Positions 1-6,254 of a stretch of 41,867 bases of DNA are shown here, one piece after another (the first letter of the stretch is position 1; each line of letters starts with the position of its first letter). The stretch covers positions 1 to 41,867 of the forward strand of contig JAAYNV010000023.1 in NCBI GenBank assembly GCA_012520645.1, in the 5' to 3' direction. The notes under the pieces were generated by a model. That model was not told the DNA's origin, did no database searches, and was given only the letters and a program-made list of their open reading frames with translations. The position numbers and the translations under genes were made by a program. This DNA is from Clostridiales bacterium. Its GTDB lineage: Bacteria > Bacillota > Clostridia > Lachnospirales > Lachnospiraceae.

Positions 1-555
1 TCTCCGGAAAGGTATGCACTGCTTTTCCGGAACGGAGTGCTCAGCAGAGCGGAAAGGTTGCTCTGAAAAGGCGGAAGGTCTGCTCTAAACCTCCGTGCAG
101 AGTGCTCTACGCGGTCGGAATATACATACAGATTTTCTTTATTATATTGGTAATTTTAAGAGATACTTTACTGTATATTCAAATCGTTGTACTCAGACCA
201 ATGTGTCGGACAAAGTTTTGGGACTATGCTGGAAACACATATAGCATCGGCATTTCTTCTAATGGAGAGATATAGTTGTTCCACGGAACTGATGTTTTGA
301 TAAGTGCTTGGAAAGCTTATATTATCGGATTTTACGTAAGAAGCATAGACCCCTGCATTATTTTTTCGATACGAGGATTTATATTATATTTCTTCATATT
401 GTGGTGGTATGAGAAGGATATCTTTTTGCTCATTTTTATAGCACTGAACTGCGATAATATATATTGAAACCATAGGAAGACAAGTGTTTTTCAAGATTTG
501 ATTGCAATTAAGTTCCACTTCAAGATGAATTATGACATTCGTAAGATAGGCTACA
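1..555. other. Gene-poor stretch, no recognised gene
   Basis: I see no convincing gene here. The first 66 bases read in frame 1 as 21 codons followed by TGA and could be the 3' end of a gene that begins outside the window, but the tail is too short to identify. The next ~60 bases repeat variants of GGAAAGG and GCTCT. From about 130 to 555 the sequence is AT-rich, and its short open frames lack ribosome binding sites and recognisable motifs. Confidence 0.4.
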
Positions 556-714
556 ATGACTGATGGGAAAAGAGTATATGATGATGGAAAGATGTTCTTG
601 CGTAAGCTGCAGAGATTTTTGAATAAGCAGGTAGATTTATCTTCTGGGCAGAAGTCCTTTAATCGTATCACTAATGATATTTTGGATGTGCAAAATTATG
701 GATTTCCTTTGTAA
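556..714 (+). pseudogene. 52-codon orphan ORF, possible gene remnant
   Basis: ATG at 556 opens 52 codons ending in TAA at 712-714. The product is basic and helix-rich (KMFLRKLQRFLNKQ) and ends NYGFPL. There is no good ribosome binding site, and the same frame is closed by a stop just upstream (547-549). Composition is more protein-like than the surrounding sequence, so it may be the C-terminal piece of a decayed gene. I do not recognise the family. Confidence 0.2.
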
Positions 715-722
715 AATAACAG

Positions 723-751
723 TTGACAATAATACGTATTCAGATTAGTCT
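723..751 (+). promoter_or_regulatory. Candidate promoter of a short convergent RNA
   Basis: A perfect TTGACA (723-728) is followed after 17 bases by TAGTCT (746-751), a weak -10. It points toward the terminator at 805-844 and would give a transcript of about 85-90 nt with no ORF. The -35 is excellent and the -10 poor, so this is a candidate only. Confidence 0.4.
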
Positions 752-757
752 AAAAGT

Positions 758-845
758 AGAACAGGACACTACTGATAGATGGTTAGTCCACATAAAGTTG
801 TTATAAAAATAACCGCTTAGTTTGCAGACCGGGCGGTTATTTTTG
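758..845 (+). ncRNA. Candidate antitoxin RNA (type I TA, RNAII-like)
   Basis: If the promoter at 723-751 is used, transcription begins near 758 and stops at the strong hairpin 805-844. The RNA of roughly 88 nt converges on the mRNA of the holin-like toxin at 837-932 and overlaps its 3' end through the shared terminator. This is the geometry of Fst/par-type type I toxin-antitoxin loci. The RNA contains GGTTAGTCC (781-789), and the toxin leader contains the same nine bases because the DNA copies are inverted (1024-1032). That shared block is therefore not complementary between the two RNAs, and I found no long direct repeat that would supply pairing outside the terminator. Its existence is inferred from layout. 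Confidence 0.35.
805..844. terminator. Bidirectional intrinsic terminator
   Basis: A 12-bp perfect stem (AAAAATAACCGC pairing with GCGGTTATTTTT) with a 16-base loop has an A run on one side and a T run on the other, so it can end transcription from both directions. The right arm contains the stop codon of the toxin ORF, so the toxin mRNA ends immediately after its coding region. Confidence 0.85.
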
Positions 846-932
846 TGATTTATTACTTCCGATTGTATATCCGAGACCGAATGCAGTAAGTACAAGACTT
901 ACAGCAGCAATCAGACCTTCAATTGTCATCAT
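837..932 (-). CDS. Putative holin-like toxin (Hol_Tox family), type I TA toxin
   Basis: This 31-residue peptide begins MMTIEGLIAAVSLVLTAFGL, forms one hydrophobic helix with a GLGYTIG motif, and ends in a short polar, basic tail (SNKSQK). These are the hallmarks of the small 'putative holin-like toxin' peptides common in Firmicutes, several of which are type I toxins acting at the membrane. Start codons are possible at 941, 932 and 929. The ribosome binding site AAAGAGGG (942-949) is too close to 941 and well spaced for 932 or 929, so I chose 932. The leader from about 950 to 1068 has two hairpins (AGAGGG/CCCTCT and CCAATG/CATTGG), which would suit a translationally controlled toxin mRNA. The terminator at 805-844 overlaps the stop codon. 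It is too short for ordinary gene callers. Family assignment is by pattern; toxicity is inferred. Confidence 0.72.
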   Translation of the reverse strand: MMTIEGLIAAVSLVLTAFGLGYTIGSNKSQK

Positions 933-941
933 CGAAATCAT

Positions 942-1090
942 CCCTCTTTCGTACAAATTTCCAATGTAGAAAAGCATCCATTGGATTTCTATATTAACAG
1001 AGGGTCACAGTCCCTCTGGAGAAGGACTAACCGCCTAACGTGAATGGTAGCACCCATGAAAGTAGTGTAGCAGAAGAAATGATAAAATAC
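942..1090 (-). promoter_or_regulatory. Structured leader of the holin-like toxin mRNA
   Basis: Upstream of the toxin the minus strand carries, in order, AGTAGTGT on the plus strand (1061-1068), GGACTAACC (1024-1032), an AGAGGG...CCCTCT hairpin (about 1001-1019), a CCAATG...CATTGG hairpin (about 960-985) and the ribosome binding site. Two of these blocks recur in inverted orientation at 766-773 and 781-789. A promoter probably lies around 1070-1110, where the minus strand is T-rich with a TATTTTAT element, but I cannot fix it. Confidence 0.35.
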
Positions 1091-1175
1091 AACAGATAAA
1101 GAGAAGAAAAACAAACTCCTTTCTATGCGGGTTTGCGGGTAGCTGGTCTGCGTTCAAGTCTGGACACCCGCAGTA

Positions 1176-1450
1176 TCATTTGATAAGGGAAATACAGCAG
1201 AAATATAGTATTTCTCTTATTCTTTGCGTGGGTATCAGGTACAGAGCATGCTTATAATTAAGTACCTTTTCTCTGTAGGACCGCTCATATGCGAACAGTT
1301 TTTCACAATAGAGAAATCTCTGGACTGCAGGATTGGTATAATCCTTATCCATTCCCTTTGGTATGGATTTTAAAAGGTATCTGCGGATATGCGCCCAGCA
1401 ACAGCAAGTATGTCTTTTTAACATCTCACATTGGAAGGTATTGTAAGTGC
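1176..1450 (-). pseudogene. Relic of an IS66-family transposase
   Basis: Read on the minus strand, this segment encodes TYNTF..., then CCCWAHIRRYLLKSIPKG and later NPAVQRFLYCEKLFAYE. This matches the GCWAHxRR...NPAVQG...C..LFxxE block of the IS66 transposase catalytic region as I know it. A TAG closes the frame just upstream of the conserved block, and the frame is lost downstream after about 80 codons, so only a central fragment of a ~500-residue transposase remains. No orfA/orfB partners or terminal repeats were seen. It cannot be active and marks an old insertion in this gene-poor region. Confidence 0.65.
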
Positions 1451-1488
1451 TGTGAAACTATAAGACGAGTAAATGTAGACGGCAATTA

Positions 1489-1517
1489 ATTTTCCATAAA
1501 AAACGGCAATGGAAAAT
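1489..1517. repeat. Inverted repeat, possible hairpin
   Basis: ATTTTCCAT (1489-1497) is repeated in inverted form as ATGGAAAAT (1509-1517) around an 11-base loop. The sequence CGGCAAT also occurs twice here (1480-1486 and 1504-1510). It lies between the IS66 relic and the SpoIID-like gene. It could be a terminator remnant or a protein site; nothing decides between these. Confidence 0.35.
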
Positions 1518-1657
1518 GTAATCTCCATTTATATCCACATGAAAAATGATGTTTCATTTCCGGTTAATAATAAGCTGAATTGAATCCGTATCAAAAGCGG
1601 GAACGCAAAAAACATAACGCATATCCTAAACATAAGTAACCAGTTTAGAGGCAATCC

Positions 1658-2974
1658 ATGTCCGAACAACTTTTGAATATGACACAGCAGGAAAACGATC
1701 CGACACCGCCGGCAGAGCCGTTTCCAGAGGAGATACCGGAAGAGACACTTGAAAATGAAGGGAAGATTCGGTTTACCGTGACTGCTTCGGCGGGGCTTAA
1801 GCCGATTCAGGGAGCGACTGTTACGATTTCCCTGACAGAAAATCCGGAACAGATCATGGGAGTACTGCATACGGATGAATCGGGAAGGACGGCAGCAATC
1901 CTGCTTCCCACACCCCCGATCGGTTACAGTCTGGAACCATCCGAAGTGCGGCCCTATGCGGAATACAATATTCTGGTAGAAGCGGAAGGCTATGAGCCGG
2001 TGGAAATTTCTGGAACAGAGGTATTGCCGGATGTGACGGCGATTCAGCCCGTTGTGATGGAGCCGCTTACAGAAACAGAACAGGAAGAGGAAATTTTTAT
2101 CCCCGATCATACCTTGTATGGGGAATATCCGGCAAAGATACCGGAGGCAGAAATCAAACCGACGGGTGAGAGCGGAGAAATTGTTTTGAGCCGTGTGGTT
2201 ATCCCGGAATATATTATTGTGCATGACGGCAGCCCCAATGATGCCTCCGCGCCGAACTATTATGTGCGGTACCGTGATTATATCAAAAACGTGGCATCCT
2301 GTGAAATTTATGCGACCTGGCCGGAAAGTGCGATCTATGCCAATGTTCTGGTCATTATGTCCTTTACTCTGAACCGGGTATATACGGAGTGGTACAGAAA
2401 TCAGGGCTTCAATTTCACGATTACAAGCTCTACTGCTTTTGATCAGAAATGGGTATACGGCAGAAATATTTTTGAAAATATCGATTATCTGGTGGATACG
2501 ATCTTCAACAATTTTCTTTCCAGACCCGGTGTGCGGCAGCCGATTTTCACTTCCTACTGCGATGGACAGCGGGTGCAGTGTACCGGTCTGAGCCAGTGGG
2601 GTTCCAAGAGTCTGGCAGAGCAGGGCTATTCGGCAATCGAAATCATTCGCTATTATTATGGGAACGATATGTACATTAACAGTACGGAATCCATTTCCGG
2701 CGCACCGTCCTCCTGGCCGGGATATGAACTGACGGTAGGAGCCAGCGGACAGAAAGTACAGCAGATGCAGGAGCAGTTAAACCGTATTGCACAGAATTAT
2801 CCTGCGATTCCGCGCATTACAGCGGACGGCGTTTTTGGACCGAGGACGCAGGATGCCGTCCGGGCATTTCAGGGTATTTTTGGTCTTCCACAGACGGGAG
2901 TGGTGGATTATCCGACCTGGTATGAAATTTCGGAAATTTTTGTGGGAGTATCGCGAATTGCAGAGCCGGGATAA
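1658..2974 (+). CDS. SpoIID/LytB-like protein with peptidoglycan-binding domain
   Basis: The 438-residue product has three parts. Residues ~30-150 form an acidic lead and a carboxypeptidase-regulatory-like beta domain (GATVTISL, DESGRTAA, ILVEAEGYEPV). Residues ~185-345 are a SpoIID/LytB-like region (YIKNVASCEIYATWP, SFTLNRVYTEWY, YCDGQRVQCTGLSQWGS, YYYGNDMYI). The C-terminus (~365-430) is a PG_binding_1 domain (GASGQKVQQMQEQLN, DGVFGPRTQDAVRAFQ). SpoIID proteins cut peptidoglycan strands during sporulation. Clostridial relatives with this architecture are often annotated as spore-cortex or peptidoglycan-binding proteins. I see no classical signal peptide, which is odd for a wall-acting protein. 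The start is set by AGAGG about 8 bases upstream of ATG. The gene stands alone, and a bidirectional terminator follows at once. Confidence 0.8.
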   Translation: MSEQLLNMTQQENDPTPPAEPFPEEIPEETLENEGKIRFTVTASAGLKPIQGATVTISLTENPEQIMGVLHTDESGRTAAILLPTPPIGYSLEPSEVRPYAEYNILVEAEGYEPVEISGTEVLPDVTAIQPVVMEPLTETEQEEEIFIPDHTLYGEYPAKIPEAEIKPTGESGEIVLSRVVIPEYIIVHDGSPNDASAPNYYVRYRDYIKNVASCEIYATWPESAIYANVLVIMSFTLNRVYTEWYRNQGFNFTITSSTAFDQKWVYGRNIFENIDYLVDTIFNNFLSRPGVRQPIFTSYCDGQRVQCTGLSQWGSKSLAEQGYSAIEIIRYYYGNDMYINSTESISGAPSSWPGYELTVGASGQKVQQMQEQLNRIAQNYPAIPRITADGVFGPRTQDAVRAFQGIFGLPQTGVVDYPTWYEISEIFVGVSRIAEPG

Positions 2975-3006
2975 AAAAAGAGTCCATATGGACTCTTTTT
3001 TTATCC
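2969..3006. terminator. Bidirectional terminator between convergent genes
   Basis: A near-perfect palindrome centred at 2987/2988 (AAAAAAGAGTCCAT and its complement) has A and T flanks on both sides, extended at the base by GG/CC pairs. It includes the stop codon of the SpoIID-like gene and lies 23 bases from the stop of the minus-strand permease, so it serves both operons. Confidence 0.9.
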
Positions 3007-3028
3007 TTCGGATGATATTTTGTCTGTT

Positions 3029-3850
3029 TTAATCCAGATTCAGCTTCTTACGCATCATCATCTCGGTAATAATATAGCATACGACAGCTGTGATGGCAGA
3101 TATGATGATGGTAACGGACAGTTCATAGGTCATATAGCTTCCCATACTTTCATCGATATAATCTGAAGTAAATAAATTCGTCCAGTAAGGAATCTGTGTC
3201 AGCATGGTGATGATCTGTATGATAAAGTAAAAGCCAATGTATGCAAGGATCGATCCGAGCACCTTGTGACGGTGGAAGAGCTGTCCGAGCGAGATGGAAG
3301 CATATATCGTAAAGATGCCGCTGAAGCTTCCGACAATGATTGCAACAATCATATATATGGTGAGTGGAGAAAGCCCCATGTTGTATACTTCTATACTGAA
3401 TTTATTCAACTCATTGAAAATATCGCGGATATCACCAAGACTCTCCATACCGAATTTTAAATAGGCGCTTCCTAAAATAGCGCATACGCTGAAGCAGATC
3501 AAAAGAACGGTAATCAGCTCCCAGCAGAAGGCAGTAATGGCTTTTGAGAGGATCAGTTCTCTTGGCGTGACCGGAAGCGTGTGCATCAGATAACCCTCGT
3601 CCGTGTACAGGTTTTTATAAAACCGCACCGCCAGGTAGACATAGGTAAACAGGCTGATTGCTAAAATGGCAACATAGTATATTATAACGGAAGACATTGC
3701 CAGAAAAATCGTATAATCAGACTCAAATTCCCAGAGCGGGGAAGCAAATGTCAGGCATCCGATCAGCGTTAAAAGGACCGTAAAACTGTTGATTAAGAGC
3801 AGTACCTTATTGACTGCACGAAATTCAAATTTAGTCAATTTCCCTAACAT
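3029..3850 (-). CDS. ABC-2 type transporter permease
   Basis: A 273-residue integral membrane protein with about six hydrophobic segments (around residues 18-40, 55-80, 105-130, 165-190, 200-222 and 245-265 by inspection). It starts MLGKLTKFEFR, a cytoplasmic lead typical of ABC-2 permeases in YtrA-controlled operons. It overlaps the 3' end of the ATPase gene upstream by 7 bases, so the two are translationally coupled and should form one exporter. Last gene of a three-gene operon. The substrate is not indicated; relatives of the Ytr and BcrAB type respond to cell-wall-active peptides, but that is family background only. Confidence 0.85.
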   Translation of the reverse strand: MLGKLTKFEFRAVNKVLLLINSFTVLLTLIGCLTFASPLWEFESDYTIFLAMSSVIIYYVAILAISLFTYVYLAVRFYKNLYTDEGYLMHTLPVTPRELILSKAITAFCWELITVLLICFSVCAILGSAYLKFGMESLGDIRDIFNELNKFSIEVYNMGLSPLTIYMIVAIIVGSFSGIFTIYASISLGQLFHRHKVLGSILAYIGFYFIIQIITMLTQIPYWTNLFTSDYIDESMGSYMTYELSVTIIISAITAVVCYIITEMMMRKKLNLD

Positions 3851-4545
3851 GCGAATACCTCCCTGAAATAAGCGTCAATGGACTTACCGAAATGTTCACG
3901 GATATTGTCCACGGAATTGTAAAGCAGAAGCTGACCGTAACGGATAAATACCACTTCGTCCAGTACACTCTCAATATCGGTAATCAGATGTGTGGAAATC
4001 AGTATGGTAGCATTTTCATTATAGTTGCTTATGATTGTGCGCAGTATGTAATCTCTGGCAGCAGGATCCACACCGGCAATCGGCTCATCCAGAATATAGA
4101 GGTCTGCATCGCGGCTCATGACCAGAATAAGCTGTACTTTTTCTTTGGTTCCCTTGGATAAAGTCTTTAACGGGGCAGAAGGCTCGATACCGAGATCCTT
4201 CAGCATTTCATAGGCACGTTCTTTGCGGAAGTCCGGATAAAATTCCGTAAAGAAATCGATCATATCGTCTACACGCATACTGCTCTGCAGATAGGTGCGC
4301 TCCGGCAGATATGCAATGCGGCTCTTGGTAAATACGCCGACCGGAAGTCCGTTAATCATAATGCTGCCGGAGGTCGGTGTCAGGAGACCGGTCATGAGTT
4401 TGATCAGTGTGGTCTTGCCGCTTCCGTTTGGACCTAACAGACCGATGATACGGCCTCTCGGTAAGGTCAGGTTCAAATTATCAAGTGCCAGTTTTTTCCC
4501 GTCATAACGTTTTGATAAACCCTTAATTTCCACTAATGGATTCAT
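3844..4545 (-). CDS. ABC transporter ATP-binding protein (YtrB-like)
   Basis: A 233-residue nucleotide-binding subunit. Walker A is GPNGSGKTT (residues 38-46), the Q-loop region reads YLPERTYL as in BcrA/YtrB-type ATPases, the signature is LSKGT (about 129-133), Walker B is LYILDEP, and the switch histidine lies in ISTHL. Length is normal for one ABC domain. The start codon overlaps the stop of the upstream GntR gene (ATGA type), and its own end overlaps the permease start by 7 bases, a tightly coupled regulator-ATPase-permease operon. It would energise export through the adjacent permease. Confidence 0.92.
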   Translation of the reverse strand: MNPLVEIKGLSKRYDGKKLALDNLNLTLPRGRIIGLLGPNGSGKTTLIKLMTGLLTPTSGSIMINGLPVGVFTKSRIAYLPERTYLQSSMRVDDMIDFFTEFYPDFRKERAYEMLKDLGIEPSAPLKTLSKGTKEKVQLILVMSRDADLYILDEPIAGVDPAARDYILRTIISNYNENATILISTHLITDIESVLDEVVFIRYGQLLLYNSVDNIREHFGKSIDAYFREVFAC

Positions 4546-4913
4546 ATATTACCCTCCTCATCCGCCTGTTTGATCAAGGCAGCAATGTCTGGTTGTTTAT
4601 AACCAAGTTTCTTCATTTTCTGGAAGAACAGCTTCATTTGTTCTTTTGCCAGTGACTGGCGGATATTTCCGATCAGAGAGGCATTCTCCGTGACGGTACG
4701 ACCGCTGGTCCTCTGGGTAATGACTAGTCCGCTGCGCTCCAATTCGGACAGTGCTTTCTGCATTGTGTTGGGATTGACACCGGCTTCAGTAGCCAGCTCC
4801 CGCACACTGGGCAGTCTGCTTCCGGCCTGATAGGTGCCGGATACGATACGCATCTGGATGACTTCAACCAGTTGTAAATAAATAGGCCGATCAGAATCAA
4901 GTGTCCATGCCAT
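4542..4913 (-). CDS. GntR-family regulator, YtrA subfamily
   Basis: At 123 residues this is too short for a full GntR effector domain, which is the mark of the YtrA subgroup: a winged helix (VRELATEAGVNPNTMQKALS, roughly residues 35-60) followed by a short helical dimerisation tail. The start MAWTLDSDRPIYLQLVEVI is the standard GntR opening. ATG 4913 is preferred because AAAGGAG lies about 8 bases upstream; an out-of-frame ATG at 4918 is nearer. First gene of the operon with the ABC transporter. It most likely represses its own promoter through the palindrome at 4937-4956 and releases it on an unknown signal. Confidence 0.9.
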   Translation of the reverse strand: MAWTLDSDRPIYLQLVEVIQMRIVSGTYQAGSRLPSVRELATEAGVNPNTMQKALSELERSGLVITQRTSGRTVTENASLIGNIRQSLAKEQMKLFFQKMKKLGYKQPDIAALIKQADEEGNI

Positions 4914-4936
4914 TTCATCGCTCCTTTCTGTATAGC

Positions 4937-4984
4937 TGTATTAAGTATTTAATACAATAATACATCATAAAACAAAAATGTCAA
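4937..4984 (-). promoter_or_regulatory. Promoter with palindromic GntR/YtrA operator
   Basis: On the minus strand, TTGACA (4979-4984) and TATTAT (4957-4962) are separated by 16 bases. Directly downstream, over the expected transcription start, lies the palindrome TGTATTAA-N4-TTAATACA (4937-4956). A repressor bound there would block initiation. The regulator encoded 24 bases further on is the obvious ligand, so autoregulation of the regulator-ABC operon is a strong inference. Confidence 0.8.
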
Positions 4985-5003
4985 GTACTTTTTTGAAAAT
5001 AAA

Positions 5004-6116
5004 TTAGTTGCCACATGATTCAAAAAAGCGTTCAATCAATGTAAGCAGTCTGTCATTGTCCTTTGGCAGCATAAAGCAGAGACGGAAATACTGCTCATTT
5101 AATCCGGGAAAGGTGGAGCAGTTGCGGAGCATCATCTTTTCACGGATGGCGGCATCGAAGAGCTCGCCGGCATTTCGACCGGGGCGGTCGATCCGTACCA
5201 GTACAAAGTTGGCATAAGGTTCAAAGACGGTCAGCCCCGGAATGGAGCGCAGTCTTTTGCAGATGCGGGTGCGCTCGTTATTGATCAATGACCGTACCGC
5301 CTGAATATATTCACGGTCAGTGAACATGACCTGTCCGGCAAGGTCTGCCAGAGAATTGATGGTCCATGGATCCTTGTGTTCGTTTATATAGGACAGGAGG
5401 TCTGCATCGCTTGTGATAGCATAACCGAGACGAAGCCCCGGTGAGGCAAAAAATTTGGAAACACCCCGCAGTACGACCAGATTTTTATATTCGGGAACGA
5501 GAGAAATCGCACTGACCTGTTCCATATCCGGTGCAAATTCACAGTAAGTTTCATCCACGATCACGGCAGTTTGGCGGGCAGATGTATCAGACAGGATTTC
5601 CCGAAGCTGTCCGGTATGCAGTGCCGTAGAGGTCGGATTGTTGGGATTACAGAGGATGAGCAGATCAATGTCTTTTTCGTAAAGCGTCTGCTTCAGGGCA
5701 GCGGTGGACAGCTCAAAGTTTTCTTCCGGCAGCAGAGAAAAATAGTGGCAGGTGCCGCCGCTTAAGCTTATTTCGCGTTCGTATTCAGAATAGGTTGGAG
5801 CAAGGATGAGCGCATTTTTCGGATGGCGGCTTTTTATAAATAATGAGATCAGCTCGGTGGAGCCGTTTCCCACCATAATATATTCTGCCTCTGTATTGCA
5901 GTAGGAGGCAATGGCATTTCGAAGTGCCGTATATTCCCTGTCGGGATAGGAGGTGATGACATCCAGATGGGATGTCAGTGCATCCTTCATTTTGGGGCAG
6001 ATGCCCAGAGGATTCACATTGGCCGAAAAGCTTACGATGTCCTCCTTTTTGATGCCGTAATATTTTTCGATTTTTTCCAGATCGCTGCCGTGAAAATGTT
6101 CTTTATGCTGTATCAT
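5004..6116 (-). CDS. Class I PLP aminotransferase, CobD/HisC-like
   Basis: A 370-residue fold-type I PLP enzyme. The N-terminus HGSDLEKIEKYYGI...SFSANVNPLG resembles threonine-phosphate decarboxylase (CobD) and the related histidinol-phosphate aminotransferases. Conserved points are NPNNPT (about 157-162), VDETY (Asp ~188, which binds the PLP pyridine nitrogen), the Schiff-base lysine in GVSKFF (~221), and GLRLGY just after it. CobD makes aminopropanol phosphate for cobalamin; HisC works in histidine synthesis. No cobalamin or his gene is in the window, so context does not choose between them. It is transcribed alone, divergently from the DUF5717 operon. The substrate is unresolved. Confidence 0.75.
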   Translation of the reverse strand: MIQHKEHFHGSDLEKIEKYYGIKKEDIVSFSANVNPLGICPKMKDALTSHLDVITSYPDREYTALRNAIASYCNTEAEYIMVGNGSTELISLFIKSRHPKNALILAPTYSEYEREISLSGGTCHYFSLLPEENFELSTAALKQTLYEKDIDLLILCNPNNPTSTALHTGQLREILSDTSARQTAVIVDETYCEFAPDMEQVSAISLVPEYKNLVVLRGVSKFFASPGLRLGYAITSDADLLSYINEHKDPWTINSLADLAGQVMFTDREYIQAVRSLINNERTRICKRLRSIPGLTVFEPYANFVLVRIDRPGRNAGELFDAAIREKMMLRNCSTFPGLNEQYFRLCFMLPKDNDRLLTLIERFFESCGN

Positions 6117-6146
6117 GGTAGACCTCTTTTCATTTTTTATCTTTTC

Positions 6147-6176
6147 TTGCGTTATACAGGCGGTTAATGATATAAT
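6147..6176 (+). promoter_or_regulatory. Likely promoter of the DUF5717 operon
   Basis: TTGCGT (6147-6152), an 18-base spacer and a perfect TATAAT (6171-6176) lie in the short divergent region before the four-gene operon. Transcription would start near 6183, compatible with the candidate start codons at 6207 and 6255. Confidence 0.5.
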
Positions 6177-6254
6177 TCTGTTACGCTTATATTATTATAA
6201 GAAATTGTGTGGAAAATGCAATGCGAAAACAATAAAAGAAAAGTGGTGAGAGTT

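Noticed and set aside
1..130. CRISPR-like or tandem repeats at the left edge
   Set aside because: The GGAAAGG and GCTCT variants are short, irregular and lack uniform spacers.
556..714. Genuine small gene at 556-714
   Set aside because: No ribosome binding site, no family match, and set in a decayed region. Listed only as a low-confidence remnant.
1529..2224. 231-codon open frame on the minus strand inside the SpoIID-like gene
   Set aside because: It is antisense to a well-supported coding region, rich in Arg/Cys/Phe/His, with no ribosome binding site or motif; a shadow of the real gene.
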